Below, one piece after another: positions 39,328 to 49,801 of a stretch of 64,000 bases of DNA. Below the pieces are notes generated by a model. It did not search any database. It saw only the letters and a list, made by a program, of their open reading frames with translations, and had not been told where the DNA came from. Position 1 is the first letter of the stretch. Each line of letters starts with the position of its first letter. Both the position numbers and the translations under genes were made by a program. The stretch comes from Bacteroidota bacterium (GTDB taxonomy: Bacteria; Bacteroidota; Bacteroidia; B-17B0; Aurantibacillaceae), in assembly GCA_013298715.1 (NCBI GenBank), contig JAAFIQ010000011.1:1-64000 (forward strand). The letters run 5' to 3'.

Positions 39328-41070
39328 CTAAAGTTTTTCATTTAATTTTTTCATCTCGGCTTCTAATTCGGCAATACGAGCTAAGTAGCCGTTTTCTTTA
39401 ATCTGCATTTCTTCTTGTGTTGTGCTTAATTCTTCTAAATTTTGACGTAGTTCCTCTTCCTGTGCTCGCATGTGTTCTGCCTGAAACTGCGTAGTTTCAA
39501 GTAGTTTAATAGTTTTGTAATTTGTTTTTAAACTGCTAACTGCGGAAGCAACTGTATCAGCAATTTTAAATAAGAAGTCTTGTTCGTGTGGTTTAAAAGG
39601 GGTAAAAGTTGCAATTTCGAGCGCCCCAACAACACTATCGTTAGTTTTTAAAGGTAGTAACATCAAACAGCTTGGGGTGGCTTCACCAATACCAGATGTA
39701 ATACGCACATAATTTTGAGGTACATCTGTAAAAAATAAGTATTCCTTCTCTAAATAAATTCTACCAAGTAACCCATCCTTTATACCAGTTTTCTTTTCTT
39801 CGTATCGAATTTTTTCGTAGGCGCAACAAGCCATCATTTCCCAATACTGTTCTTTGGTAGTTTCGTTTTCGTTAATAAAAAACAAGGCGCCTTGGTTGGC
39901 GTTTAAATATTTAACAATGTATTGAATAATTTGCTGGCAAAGTTCTTCCATACTTAAACTATCTTTTCTAAGTATGTTGCCAAAATTTGCTAAGCCAGTG
40001 TTAATCCAATTTTGATTTTTTTCTTTAATATCTGCACTATTCAAATTATTGCGCATGGTGTAAAGCGAGTTTGCTATATCACCTTTCCCACCAAATAATT
40101 CTACGTTGGTATTAAAGTTACCACTTCCTACTTCGCTTACAAACTGTTTTAAATTCTCTAAATTTCCAACCAAAACGTTTAAGGAGGATATCATATTTCC
40201 TAACTCGTCTTTTCTGGTTATACCTGAAGGAGAAGGTATTTGACCATCAGCAATTTTACTTAATGAATTTTGTGTAATGGTGATTGGAACGACTAAAGAC
40301 TTGGACAAATAAACTATAAAAATAATTAACGTACTAAGCAAAATTAGAATTAGTAGTACAATGTATATTTCACTATTTAATATTGTTTTATCTGCATTTT
40401 TTTGAACATCTACGTAATTGCTACGAATTTTATCTGTTGCATCGCCCATTGCAGATTCCATTGCTGAGAAAGCCTCTTCAAAACGTATTAACCTTTCGTT
40501 TAACTTCTTCTTTTCGTTTTCGTTGCTATTGGCAAAATCTAAAAACTTATCAACCGAATTTGAACTAAAATTAGATTCGTTAATTAAATTACTATTCAAC
40601 TTAACTTCTTTGTAATTGTTTACTAGGTAATCAAAAATTTCTTTTGCGCCCGCTTCGTAGCTATCAACAACCGGTCTGGCTTCATTTATTGCCGCCTTTA
40701 CATCTGCATTCACATTAAGTTTAGAGGCGGTTTCAATATTTTCTTTAAAAATTTTAACATGTTCTTCCAATTCATTTTCAACTGTTTTAACTTCATTTGA
40801 ATTTGACATATCTACCGACATTATATGAAAAACATCACCATGTATAGCGTCGTGCATCATATCGCAGGTTTGCATGTGGCTTAAGGCTAAAGAGGCAGAA
40901 GTGATATCATCTTTTGCGGATTGTATGTTTTTAATACTGAAAATAATAAAAAACAATAGAATGCTTAAAAAAACACTTATTCCTATAATTAAACTTGCTA
41001 GTTTTGATTTGATAGTTAGGTCAGAGAATTGCTTCATTTTGTAAGCTGAATTTTGAATTAGGGTATTCAA
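39328..41070 (-). CDS. membrane sensor with extracytoplasmic helical domain, HAMP, GAF and coiled coil
   Basis: Two TM segments, HAMP after the second, GAF DGLLGRIYLEKEYLFFTDVPQNYVRITSGIGEATPS, C-terminal coiled coil EELRQNLEELSTTQEEMQ. Confidence 0.85.
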   Translation of the reverse strand: MNTLIQNSAYKMKQFSDLTIKSKLASLIIGISVFLSILLFFIIFSIKNIQSAKDDITSASLALSHMQTCDMMHDAIHGDVFHIMSVDMSNSNEVKTVENELEEHVKIFKENIETASKLNVNADVKAAINEARPVVDSYEAGAKEIFDYLVNNYKEVKLNSNLINESNFSSNSVDKFLDFANSNENEKKKLNERLIRFEEAFSAMESAMGDATDKIRSNYVDVQKNADKTILNSEIYIVLLILILLSTLIIFIVYLSKSLVVPITITQNSLSKIADGQIPSPSGITRKDELGNMISSLNVLVGNLENLKQFVSEVGSGNFNTNVELFGGKGDIANSLYTMRNNLNSADIKEKNQNWINTGLANFGNILRKDSLSMEELCQQIIQYIVKYLNANQGALFFINENETTKEQYWEMMACCAYEKIRYEEKKTGIKDGLLGRIYLEKEYLFFTDVPQNYVRITSGIGEATPSCLMLLPLKTNDSVVGALEIATFTPFKPHEQDFLFKIADTVASAVSSLKTNYKTIKLLETTQFQAEHMRAQEEELRQNLEELSTTQEEMQIKENGYLARIAELEAEMKKLNEKL

Positions 41071-41126
41071 CTAAACAAATTTAGATAAAATGTTTGACAA
41101 GTTATTGTTAAGTTTTGAGGTTTCGA

Positions 41127-41489
41127 CTAAGGAAGCTTGTTTATTTTGTATTTTATTTTCTTGCTTGCTACAAGGTAAGAAATGTTCTCCTCAAAATCAT
41201 CATAATCATCTTGGTTTACGTTAAATGTGAGTTCCAAAGTAAACATACGACCAATTTCAACAAGTATTAAATTAATAAAATACATGCTTGAAGTATTGTA
41301 AAACCCCAAATTTATTGTAACCTTAAAAACTTCCGATTTATTTGGGTTTAAATTTGTTCGTATTTCGTGAATTATTCTCTCATAAAAACCGCTCACATTT
41401 TCCATATAAGAATCGCCATCCATATAAAAGGTAAGTGCAGTTGTATTTAGTTCAATTAAAGGCGAGTTGTCGGTTCGGTCAATTAACAT
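41127..41489 (-). CDS. SiaC/DUF1987-family regulatory protein
   Basis: 120 aa; NLGFYNTSSMYFINLILVEIG pattern and LTFNVNQDDYDDFEE; adjacent to phosphatase/GAF cluster. Confidence 0.65.
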   Translation of the reverse strand: MLIDRTDNSPLIELNTTALTFYMDGDSYMENVSGFYERIIHEIRTNLNPNKSEVFKVTINLGFYNTSSMYFINLILVEIGRMFTLELTFNVNQDDYDDFEENISYLVASKKIKYKINKLP

Positions 41490-41681
41490 GGGTACATTTG
41501 TTTTTTCAAAAATAACTCATTTTAAATCACAAAAACTGTTGAGTAATCTAATTTTTACCTATTTAGACGAAGATACCAGAATCCTTTACCACTAATTGAA
41601 ATTATAAGATGACACTGACATTAGGCAAAGTTGCTTTATTAAAAAAAAGTTGTTTTATTTGATAAACCAAAATATTAAAAC

Positions 41682-42122
41682 ATGATACATTTAAAAGAAG
41701 CAGTAACAAACATTGCTAATAAGTGGAAGTATAAACTAGACGAAATAAGTCCTGGGGTATTTAGAATGGACGTAGCTATAAAAATGAAAGATGGTGGTTT
41801 TAGATACCAAAACGTTTACATTTGGGAGGTAAAAGGTAGGCATTTTGGAAAAGATGTTATATATATGAATAGCAGATGTGGCGAGTACAATCCAAACTTA
41901 AACCACTACAAACTTTTAAAAGAAGCCGGTTTTGGAACTTTTTCACAAGTTACAATAACTACCGATACAAGAATTGATGGAAGTCCTTGTGAAACACTCA
42001 TCGTGCAGGCGGTTCAGCCGATTGAGATTACAAGCGAAGTTATTTTAAATGAAGTAATTTACGATGTTGCTTATAATGCGGATATTATAGAAGAAACCTA
42101 TTTTGGAGGAGATGTTAATTGA
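41682..42122 (+). CDS. hypothetical protein, 146 aa
   Basis: Clean ORF with ATG; no recognised family. Confidence 0.55.
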   Translation: MIHLKEAVTNIANKWKYKLDEISPGVFRMDVAIKMKDGGFRYQNVYIWEVKGRHFGKDVIYMNSRCGEYNPNLNHYKLLKEAGFGTFSQVTITTDTRIDGSPCETLIVQAVQPIEITSEVILNEVIYDVAYNADIIEETYFGGDVN

Positions 42123-42280
42123 TAGATTAAACAATTTAGTATTTTAACAACCAAAAACCATTATTAACATATTTAATGTTAATATAACAGCCAAGTATTT
42201 TCTTACAAATTCATTAATTTTTACTTACTTGCAGACTGATTATCTATAAAAAACGTATATTTATCGATATTTTTAGAATT

Positions 42281-43186
42281 ATGATTAAAAAAAGTATTTT
42301 AGGCGTTGCAATTACCACCTTAGGTTTTGCAGCTTGTAGTTCTTGCAGAGAAACAAAAGCGGATGAAAAGAAGGACGAAATTGTGCAAACAGATGACGAC
42401 ACGGTAAAACGCACGCAATTCAATATTAGTGGTGAGTTATTCAGTGTTCCTTCTCCGGTTCAAACCGCTTTACTTATCCAAAAAAGTGGTATTACTTATG
42501 ATAAAGCCATTTTGAGTTCGAGCAGTAAAGTTAATACCTACTCTACTGATTATTTGCGGTCGCTAAATCTGGGTATTTATGGGGCAGATTTAGGTTATGT
42601 ATCTCTTTATAACCAAAACCAAGACGCTTTGGCTTATTTAGGCGCCGTTAAACAATTAGCCGATAAATTAGGAATTAGTGCGGCTTTTGACGCAAGCACA
42701 ATGGAGCGTATTCAAAAAAATGTTACCAATAAGGATAGTATGATGGTATTGGTAGGTATTGCTTACAGAAGTAGCGACGCATATTTAAAACAAAGCAAAC
42801 GTAACGATGTGAGTAGCCTTGTTTTAACTGGTGGCTGGATTGAGAGTTTATATTTTTCTACTACAGCCTATAAATCGAAACCAAACAACGAAATTAAAAA
42901 TAGAATTGCTGAGCAAAAACAAACGTTAGGTAGTTTGGTTAAAATTTTAGGAACCGATCAATCACCTGAAGTTAGTGGATTAACGAAAGAACTTGCTGAC
43001 CTTGCCAAAATTTATGAAGGGATTACTTTTAAATACAATTTTGTTGAACCAACAACCGACACTGCTAAAAAAATTACATTCATAAACAGCACCACAGAGG
43101 TAACTGTTAGCGAAGAACAAATCAAAGAAATTACAACTAAAATTTCTGAAATTAGAAACAAAATTACAGGCGCTTCACAATCTTAA
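42281..43186 (+). CDS. hypothetical lipoprotein
   Basis: LGFAACSSCRETKAD lipobox. Confidence 0.65.
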   Translation: MIKKSILGVAITTLGFAACSSCRETKADEKKDEIVQTDDDTVKRTQFNISGELFSVPSPVQTALLIQKSGITYDKAILSSSSKVNTYSTDYLRSLNLGIYGADLGYVSLYNQNQDALAYLGAVKQLADKLGISAAFDASTMERIQKNVTNKDSMMVLVGIAYRSSDAYLKQSKRNDVSSLVLTGGWIESLYFSTTAYKSKPNNEIKNRIAEQKQTLGSLVKILGTDQSPEVSGLTKELADLAKIYEGITFKYNFVEPTTDTAKKITFINSTTEVTVSEEQIKEITTKISEIRNKITGASQS

Positions 43187-43213
43187 TCATTAAAATTTAG
43201 TATATTAAATAGT

Positions 43214-43642
43214 ATGAAAAAATTTATTTTAGCAGTTAGTTTATTAATAGGCGCAGCTTTTTTAAACAACACTAAAGCCCAATGCGATACCATTGCAAGT
43301 ATTTGCGCAAAACACATAATATCTACCTTTGTTTCTGATGGGCAACAATACAGGTCATTACTCCTAAATTCAGAAGAAACAGCCGAATTTAAAACAACTT
43401 TTTTTGGTGAAACTACCTACCGTATTGCCGCTTGTAGCGGAACCAGCGATGGTAATTTAATTTTTAATATTTATGACCAAGACCGTCACTTACTTTTCAC
43501 GAATCGCGATAAAAAAAATGCTCCATATTGGGATTTTAAGGTAAAATCAACTTTAGAAACAATAATTGAAGGTCAATTAGATGCCAATAAAAACCCCGGC
43601 TCAGGCTGTGCTGTAATTTTAATAGGATTTAAACAAAAATAA
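43214..43642 (+). CDS. hypothetical secreted protein
   Basis: Signal peptide ending TKAQ. Confidence 0.6.
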   Translation: MKKFILAVSLLIGAAFLNNTKAQCDTIASICAKHIISTFVSDGQQYRSLLLNSEETAEFKTTFFGETTYRIAACSGTSDGNLIFNIYDQDRHLLFTNRDKKNAPYWDFKVKSTLETIIEGQLDANKNPGSGCAVILIGFKQK

Positions 43643-43655
43643 TTGACAACATTAT

Positions 43656-43692
43656 TTTAAAAAACCTCTAAGCAATTAGGGGTTTTTTTTAT
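43656..43692 (+). terminator. Rho-independent terminator
   Basis: TTTTAAAAAACCTCTAAGCAATTAGGGGTTTTTTTT. Confidence 0.75.
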
Positions 43693-43753
43693 TGCTATAA
43701 GCGAAAAAAAATTTGAAAAAACAGTTTCTTATACCTACTTTAGTTAGCTTAAA

Positions 43754-44242
43754 ATGCGATTAATATTATTGATATTTTTAACAACTTTTTTTTCTTCTAT
43801 CACAAAAGCGCAAACGAGTTGCGCATTTGTAGCAGATACTTGTTTTTTACCCAAAGAAGGAAAAACAGTGCCAGTAGAAAGTATGAAAGCTACTTTTAAA
43901 AACTTCTCTGAAATTAGTCTTTTACGCACACCTGATAATAAATTTTATTTACGTTTAATAGTTACCGAAAATTTATACTTTGATAAAGTAGATATGCTCG
44001 AATTAAAATCAGGTTCAAAAAGTTTTTATGCCAAACAAACTAAGCAATACCAACATACAAAGCATACCGGAAGTTATGTTATTGAAATATGGAAAAACTA
44101 TTTAGTAACATTAAAAGACGATGGCCTTACTGGAATTCTCTTCGGAACAGCAGAATCTAAATTTTACAAAAGCGATAGTAGGCAAGTAAAAGCAATTGCC
44201 GAGTGTTTTTATAATGAAATTGATAAAAAAGAAAAAAAATAA
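43754..44242 (+). CDS. hypothetical secreted protein
   Basis: Signal peptide LTTFFSSITKAQ; 3 bp before the ABC transporter gene. Confidence 0.6.
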   Translation: MRLILLIFLTTFFSSITKAQTSCAFVADTCFLPKEGKTVPVESMKATFKNFSEISLLRTPDNKFYLRLIVTENLYFDKVDMLELKSGSKSFYAKQTKQYQHTKHTGSYVIEIWKNYLVTLKDDGLTGILFGTAESKFYKSDSRQVKAIAECFYNEIDKKEKK

Positions 44243-44245
44243 TTT

Positions 44246-47200
44246 ATGAGTGAACGAATATTAAGAGCCCTGATGCAAATGTTTTCTATTATTGCCAAAG
44301 TAGATGGCATTAATAACATTGGGCGTAGAATTGTTGAATCTTTTTTAAAGCAACAATTAAGTGCAGAGCAGGTTGCCACTTACCTACAAATTTTTGACGA
44401 GTACCTTGAATCCAATCAAGCCGCTAGCAAAAAGAAAGAAGGTGCCGCAAAGCGTACATCACTTAACTCGGTTAAAGTATTAAAAATTTGTACTCAAATT
44501 AATCAAGAGTTAGAGCAAACGCAAAAAGTTATTGTGCTTGTACGTTTGTTAGAATTTATTTATTCGAGTAACGAAATAAGTGAGCAAGAAAACGAATTTG
44601 TAGTTACCGTGGCTGATACCTTTAATATTCCAAACGAAGAGTTTTTGGCACTTCGCTCGTTTATTGAAGATAAGGTAGAAATTGTTCCCAACAGCTCAAA
44701 CATTCTTGTAATAAATAATTCAGAAGCAGGATATAATAACAATTGCAAACACATACACTGCGAAACATTAAACAACGATGTGCGTATTATTCAAGTTGAA
44801 AGCGTTGGTATGTATGTATTGCGTATTTATGGCAATACAGAGCTACAATTAAACGGACAAATAATTTCTAAAGAACGTGTACATATTTTTACGCCAGGTT
44901 CATCCATTAGAAATAGCAAAATAAAACCAATCTATTACAGTGATGTTATTGGCAGATTTTTAAGCGATGCCTCTCAACTAAAAATTACTTTTGAAGCCAA
45001 GCATCTTGAATACAAGTTTAAAGGCGGTAAATTAGGTTTGCGCGATGTAAACATCAGCGAAGAAAGCGGTAAGTTAATAGGAATAATGGGAGGTTCAGGC
45101 GCCGGTAAATCAACCTTATTAAATGTATTAAATGGAAATGAAATACCAAGCGCAGGAGCTGTAACCATAAATGGTAAAAATGTACACACCGAAAAAAGCT
45201 CCATACAAAGTGTTGTAGGCCATGTGAGCCAGGATGATTTATTAATTGAAGAACTTACCGTTTATCAAAACTTATTTTACAACGCTAAATTGTGTTTTGG
45301 CAATTTAAGCGATGACGAAATTGCAAAACGCTGTAACTCTTTATTAGCAGATATTGGCTTAAGTGAAACCCGTCATTTAAAGGTTGGTTCACCTCTAGAG
45401 AAAACTATCTCTGGCGGGCAACGTAAACGCTTAAATATATCGTTAGAATTAATTCGTGAGCCATCAGTTCTTTTTGTTGATGAGCCTACTTCAGGCTTAT
45501 CGAGTAGAGATTCAGAAAATATTATGGACCTTTTAAAAGAGTTGGCTTTAAAAGGAAAATTAATTTTTGTGGTTATTCATCAACCCTCGTCAGACATTTA
45601 TAAAATGTTTGATAAATTGATGATACTAGATGTTGGCGGTTACCCTATTTATTACGGAAATCCTGTAGATGCTGTAAGCTACTTTAAACGACTGGTACAC
45701 CACGTAAATGCTGAAGAGGCAGAATGTTGGAACTGCGGTAATGTAAATCCTGAACAAATTTTTAATATTATAGAGAGCAAGGTATTAGATGAGTATGGGA
45801 ATTTAACTTTACTTCGGAAAAATACACCCGCAGAATGGAACAAGCATTACAAAGAGCAGATTGAAAAGAATATTCACACAGATAGGAAGCATACAGAAAT
45901 ACCTGAAAGTATTTTTAAGATACCAAATGTTATAAAACAGTTTAAGGTGTTTTTAACCCGCGATGTAAAAAGTAAATTAACCAACACGCAATACATGCTC
46001 ATTAACTTCTTAGAAGCGCCAATTCTTGCATTTATATTAGCGTTTTTAGTGAGGTATTTTAATGTTGACGATGAAAGTGTAAAAGGATATGTATTTAATA
46101 AAAACGAAAACGTTCCGGCTTACATGTTTATGTCGGTTGTTGTGGCTCTGTTTATAGGACTTACCGTTAGTGCCGAAGAAATTATTCGCGATAGAAAAAT
46201 ACGCAAACGCGAATCGTTTTTAAATTTAAGTAAGAGCAGTTATTTATGGAGTAAAATTATAATAATGTTTGTTTTATCAGCCATTCAAACTTTAACCTTC
46301 GTAATCGTTGGTAACTCGGTGCTTGGCGTAAAAGGAATGTTTACTGATTATTGGTTGGTTTTATTCTCCACATCATGCTTTGCTAACATGTTAGGATTAA
46401 ATATCAGTAGTGCCTTTAACAGTGCGGTTACCATTTATATTTTAATTCCGTTTTTAATAATTCCTCAGTTGTTGTTAGCAGGTGTAGTTGTGAAATTTGA
46501 TAAATTAAATCCAGTTTTAGCAAAACAAGGCGGAGTGCCTGTAGTAGGCGAAATGATGGCTAGTCGCTGGGCCTACGAAGCATTGGCTGTAAATCAATTT
46601 AAAGAAAACCAATACGAAAAGTATTATTACAAGTACGATAAAAGTATGAGTGTGGCTTCGTACAAAAAAGACTTTTGGAAGGCAAAAATCGAAAGTAAAA
46701 TAAATAAATTAGATCAAGCCATTAAAGAAGGTAAATCGTTTAAAGAATTCGAAGCTGATATTAACCTTCTTAAATTTGAATTCGGAAAAGAAAATAAATT
46801 ATTTAAAAAACTACCTTGTAATTTTTTAAATAAACTTTCGCCTGCCACTATAAATGCTGATGTTATTAAAGAAATGCGTGAGTACATAAAATTGTTGAAT
46901 GAAAAATACTTAAGCATTGATAAAAAAGCACGAAGAGAAAGAGATAGCATCACTATTAACTTAAAGAAAAAATTAGACGATGTTAAACTAATTGAAGATT
47001 ACGAAAACGAGAGTTTAACACAGCTTGTAAAAAACGCAAATGATATAAGTGGCGAGCGTTGTTTAGAAAAAGATGGCAGATTAATTCAGCGTACCGACCC
47101 TATTTTTGCTGACCCAACAGAAAGCAATATAGGCAGGGCTCATTTTTATGCCCCACGCAAAAAGTTTTTAGGCAGCTACTATAGCACGTATTGGTTTAAT

Positions 47201-47323
47201 ATTTGTATTATTTGGTTAATGAGTATATCATTAATAATAACCTTGTATTTTGAAGTATTTAAAAAAGTGCTTGATGGTTTTGGAAATTTATTTAGCAGGT
47301 TTTCAAAGAAAAGAAGCATTTAG
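44246..47323 (+). CDS. ABCG-type ABC transporter fused to N-terminal TerB-like and FHA-like segments
   Basis: GGSGAGKSTLLNVLNG, SGGQRKRLNISLELI, VDEPTSGLSS; ABC-2 permease C-terminal; N-terminal acidic helical TerB-like region. Confidence 0.85.
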   Translation: MSERILRALMQMFSIIAKVDGINNIGRRIVESFLKQQLSAEQVATYLQIFDEYLESNQAASKKKEGAAKRTSLNSVKVLKICTQINQELEQTQKVIVLVRLLEFIYSSNEISEQENEFVVTVADTFNIPNEEFLALRSFIEDKVEIVPNSSNILVINNSEAGYNNNCKHIHCETLNNDVRIIQVESVGMYVLRIYGNTELQLNGQIISKERVHIFTPGSSIRNSKIKPIYYSDVIGRFLSDASQLKITFEAKHLEYKFKGGKLGLRDVNISEESGKLIGIMGGSGAGKSTLLNVLNGNEIPSAGAVTINGKNVHTEKSSIQSVVGHVSQDDLLIEELTVYQNLFYNAKLCFGNLSDDEIAKRCNSLLADIGLSETRHLKVGSPLEKTISGGQRKRLNISLELIREPSVLFVDEPTSGLSSRDSENIMDLLKELALKGKLIFVVIHQPSSDIYKMFDKLMILDVGGYPIYYGNPVDAVSYFKRLVHHVNAEEAECWNCGNVNPEQIFNIIESKVLDEYGNLTLLRKNTPAEWNKHYKEQIEKNIHTDRKHTEIPESIFKIPNVIKQFKVFLTRDVKSKLTNTQYMLINFLEAPILAFILAFLVRYFNVDDESVKGYVFNKNENVPAYMFMSVVVALFIGLTVSAEEIIRDRKIRKRESFLNLSKSSYLWSKIIIMFVLSAIQTLTFVIVGNSVLGVKGMFTDYWLVLFSTSCFANMLGLNISSAFNSAVTIYILIPFLIIPQLLLAGVVVKFDKLNPVLAKQGGVPVVGEMMASRWAYEALAVNQFKENQYEKYYYKYDKSMSVASYKKDFWKAKIESKINKLDQAIKEGKSFKEFEADINLLKFEFGKENKLFKKLPCNFLNKLSPATINADVIKEMREYIKLLNEKYLSIDKKARRERDSITINLKKKLDDVKLIEDYENESLTQLVKNANDISGERCLEKDGRLIQRTDPIFADPTESNIGRAHFYAPRKKFLGSYYSTYWFNICIIWLMSISLIITLYFEVFKKVLDGFGNLFSRFSKKRSI

Positions 47324-47336
47324 AAAAGTAGAAAAA

Positions 47337-49703
47337 CTACTTAAACTTAATCTCGCAAAATTCCTTTTTAACTAAATCGTTGCGTAATAATTGCCAGTTT
47401 TCTTTATCAATCCAATCGTAAAAACGTGGCATATTCATTTTTTTGCAACGTTTTAATAGCGTTTCCCAATTAGGTACATTAAGCGGATTTCCTCTACCTG
47501 CGCCAGTTTCAACGTATAAAAATTCAATATCATCGTTTTTTGTGTTAGGTATATAATTGTTTAGTAACTCCAAAGTCCAATCGTAACGGGCATATAAATT
47601 AAATAACTTTCCTAATTTCATGGCCTCTAACTCACTAATTTTTGCACCAGGATAATATTTCCTAACGTTACTTAAGTGCTTATTCAAATATTGGTATTGA
47701 TGGGTTGCCCAATTATTGTACAACGAAAGCAAACTATAATTTAACCACATGTGGTTTACAATTACTGAATCATCAGCAGTACCAAGTCTATAACAGCTAT
47801 TCATATAATTCTCTAAAGTTGTTACTGGAAAAATAGTATCATTAAACTCATGCAAATATTTAAGTGCCATTATGCAACAATTAAATTTTACTGGTAAATA
47901 ATTTGTATCAATATCATAAATGTTTCGTGCAATTAATCTGGCCTCAGTACTATAAAAAAGTTCATCATCCGTAATTGCAATTGCTAAATAATTTGTAAGG
48001 TGTGGTAAAAATTTTCTGGTTTTAGGAATTTCTACCGGCAAAATATCGCCTTTATTAAATTTATAGGTGGCTATGTAATCTAATAATTTATTTTGCTGCA
48101 TAAAGGCCTTTAGCGAATCGCCTGCCTCAATGCTTTTTTGATAAGCTCCTAGAATCAAATAGGGGTCAGAGTTTTCATCAATCTTGGCTTTTAGCCCAAT
48201 GGTTAACTCAGCTGTTCTGTTTTTGCGTAATAAAAAATCCAACGAATCCAACAATGATTTTGAACGCAATTTTTCTTTAATTTTTTCTTTACTTAATTTA
48301 CTTAAGTAAGAAACAGTGGTATGTTTTATTAACTCAAAAAATTCATCCCAATTTTCGTATTCTTGATTCGTTATGGTGGTTGAATAACTCGTGTATCCCT
48401 TTATAATAGTGGTAATTTCTGTTGCACGCTCATTTTGAAGTTTTAAATTTACTTTTGCATTTCCTTCAATCGAACTAAATGTTTTCAAATTAACCGAAGT
48501 AATAAAGGTTTTATAAATTTCTAATTTATCTTTTAATTGCTTTAATCGTTTTTCATTTAAAGCGGTTTCGTTTCTCTCAAACGGAATTCTAAAGGTAAGG
48601 TTACCTTCAAACGAGTCGGGCTTTAACTCTAACCTATCGTTAAAAATCCACTTTGGGTGCAAATCCAACATGCGTAAATTGCCATTTGGCACATTTACTG
48701 GGTAAATATAATTGCAACTGGCGCCGTTTTTCACAAAGCCATAATTTATCTGCACCTTTTCATCCAAAGCTTGCTTGGGTATTGGGCATACTGAGGCCAT
48801 TAAATTCATTTTATCTCTCGCTTTGTTACGTTTAAAAATATCTGCAAACAAAATTGGTTTTAGCATTTTACCATCAAACACTGGTGAGCCGTGCAATAAA
48901 TTATTATTTTCACAAACAAACTGCTTACGTTGCACCAAATCAAAATAAATAGCATCAGTTGCTTTATTAAATAATTGTTTTAACGAAACCAAATCTTCGC
49001 AACGAACATAAATAGAATCTCTGCCCATTACCATTTGAAACGTTGATAGGGCTTTACGTGCAATGGCAGACTCAAACTCTGCACATAAATTACCAACGCC
49101 TTCTTTTACATCATAAGCGTTAATTGGCGACAAAAATTCGAGCGATGGCACAAAAGGTTTTGTGCTAAACACTTGGGCTGAATAAATGTAATTACTATCT
49201 AAATCAATGCTGAAGGCAATCCCCTGCATATCGTACCTTGGCTCAATCATATTTTTATAATGCCCAGGAGAATTTTTCCACCCTAAAAAAAGTGCTTCGG
49301 CCAATTGATTGTAAGTAGTTACAGTAATTTCATTTTTTTTGTACTTGGGTTTAAATGGTGTTTTTAAAGGGATTTTTATGCAATTTTCTCCCACCGCATC
49401 ATGCGTGCCATTATAAAAAACAACCCTTAGCTTTGGGTTCTCTTTAATTTTTTCTTTTTGATTATGCGTAAGAAAATGATTTTTTTGTTGATAATCTGCT
49501 TGGTCTTTAGCTGCCTCACTTAAAATTTTATCATCTAAAAGTATCGTTAATCCTTTACTTTGGCGTAATTCATTTAATTTTTTATTAAATAATTCGGCAG
49601 TTAGCTTTGAATTAAATTGACTAAGATTTATTTCAGCATCACCATTTTGCGATTTACAAACTGAAAAAATAAAACAGAAAATAGCTAAATAAAAAATCCT
49701 CAT
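47337..49703 (-). CDS. CAP/SCP-domain secreted protein, 788 aa
   Basis: LNELRQSKGLTILLDDKILSEAAKDQADYQQKNHFLTH, HDAVGENC, ALFLGWKNSPGHYKNMIEPRYDMQGIAF. Confidence 0.8.
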   Translation of the reverse strand: MRIFYLAIFCFIFSVCKSQNGDAEINLSQFNSKLTAELFNKKLNELRQSKGLTILLDDKILSEAAKDQADYQQKNHFLTHNQKEKIKENPKLRVVFYNGTHDAVGENCIKIPLKTPFKPKYKKNEITVTTYNQLAEALFLGWKNSPGHYKNMIEPRYDMQGIAFSIDLDSNYIYSAQVFSTKPFVPSLEFLSPINAYDVKEGVGNLCAEFESAIARKALSTFQMVMGRDSIYVRCEDLVSLKQLFNKATDAIYFDLVQRKQFVCENNNLLHGSPVFDGKMLKPILFADIFKRNKARDKMNLMASVCPIPKQALDEKVQINYGFVKNGASCNYIYPVNVPNGNLRMLDLHPKWIFNDRLELKPDSFEGNLTFRIPFERNETALNEKRLKQLKDKLEIYKTFITSVNLKTFSSIEGNAKVNLKLQNERATEITTIIKGYTSYSTTITNQEYENWDEFFELIKHTTVSYLSKLSKEKIKEKLRSKSLLDSLDFLLRKNRTAELTIGLKAKIDENSDPYLILGAYQKSIEAGDSLKAFMQQNKLLDYIATYKFNKGDILPVEIPKTRKFLPHLTNYLAIAITDDELFYSTEARLIARNIYDIDTNYLPVKFNCCIMALKYLHEFNDTIFPVTTLENYMNSCYRLGTADDSVIVNHMWLNYSLLSLYNNWATHQYQYLNKHLSNVRKYYPGAKISELEAMKLGKLFNLYARYDWTLELLNNYIPNTKNDDIEFLYVETGAGRGNPLNVPNWETLLKRCKKMNMPRFYDWIDKENWQLLRNDLVKKEFCEIKFK

Positions 49704-49801
49704 AAATGAATTTAAAAATACAATTTAAAAACGGTTGCCAAATTGTCATTTATAAGGCAAAGGCACTAAATTTGTTACAAGTTAAAAAAAATAATTTTGT
49801 T

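Noticed and set aside
41051-41075. GAATTAGGGTATTCAACTAAA, similar to a MITE left end with its GAATTA flank
   Set aside because: Similarity limited to ~10 bp and no internal hairpin or right end nearby; probably chance.
49706-49801. N-terminal extension of HtpG
   Set aside because: Family-typical N-terminus begins at ATG 49802; the extension is basic and unrelated.
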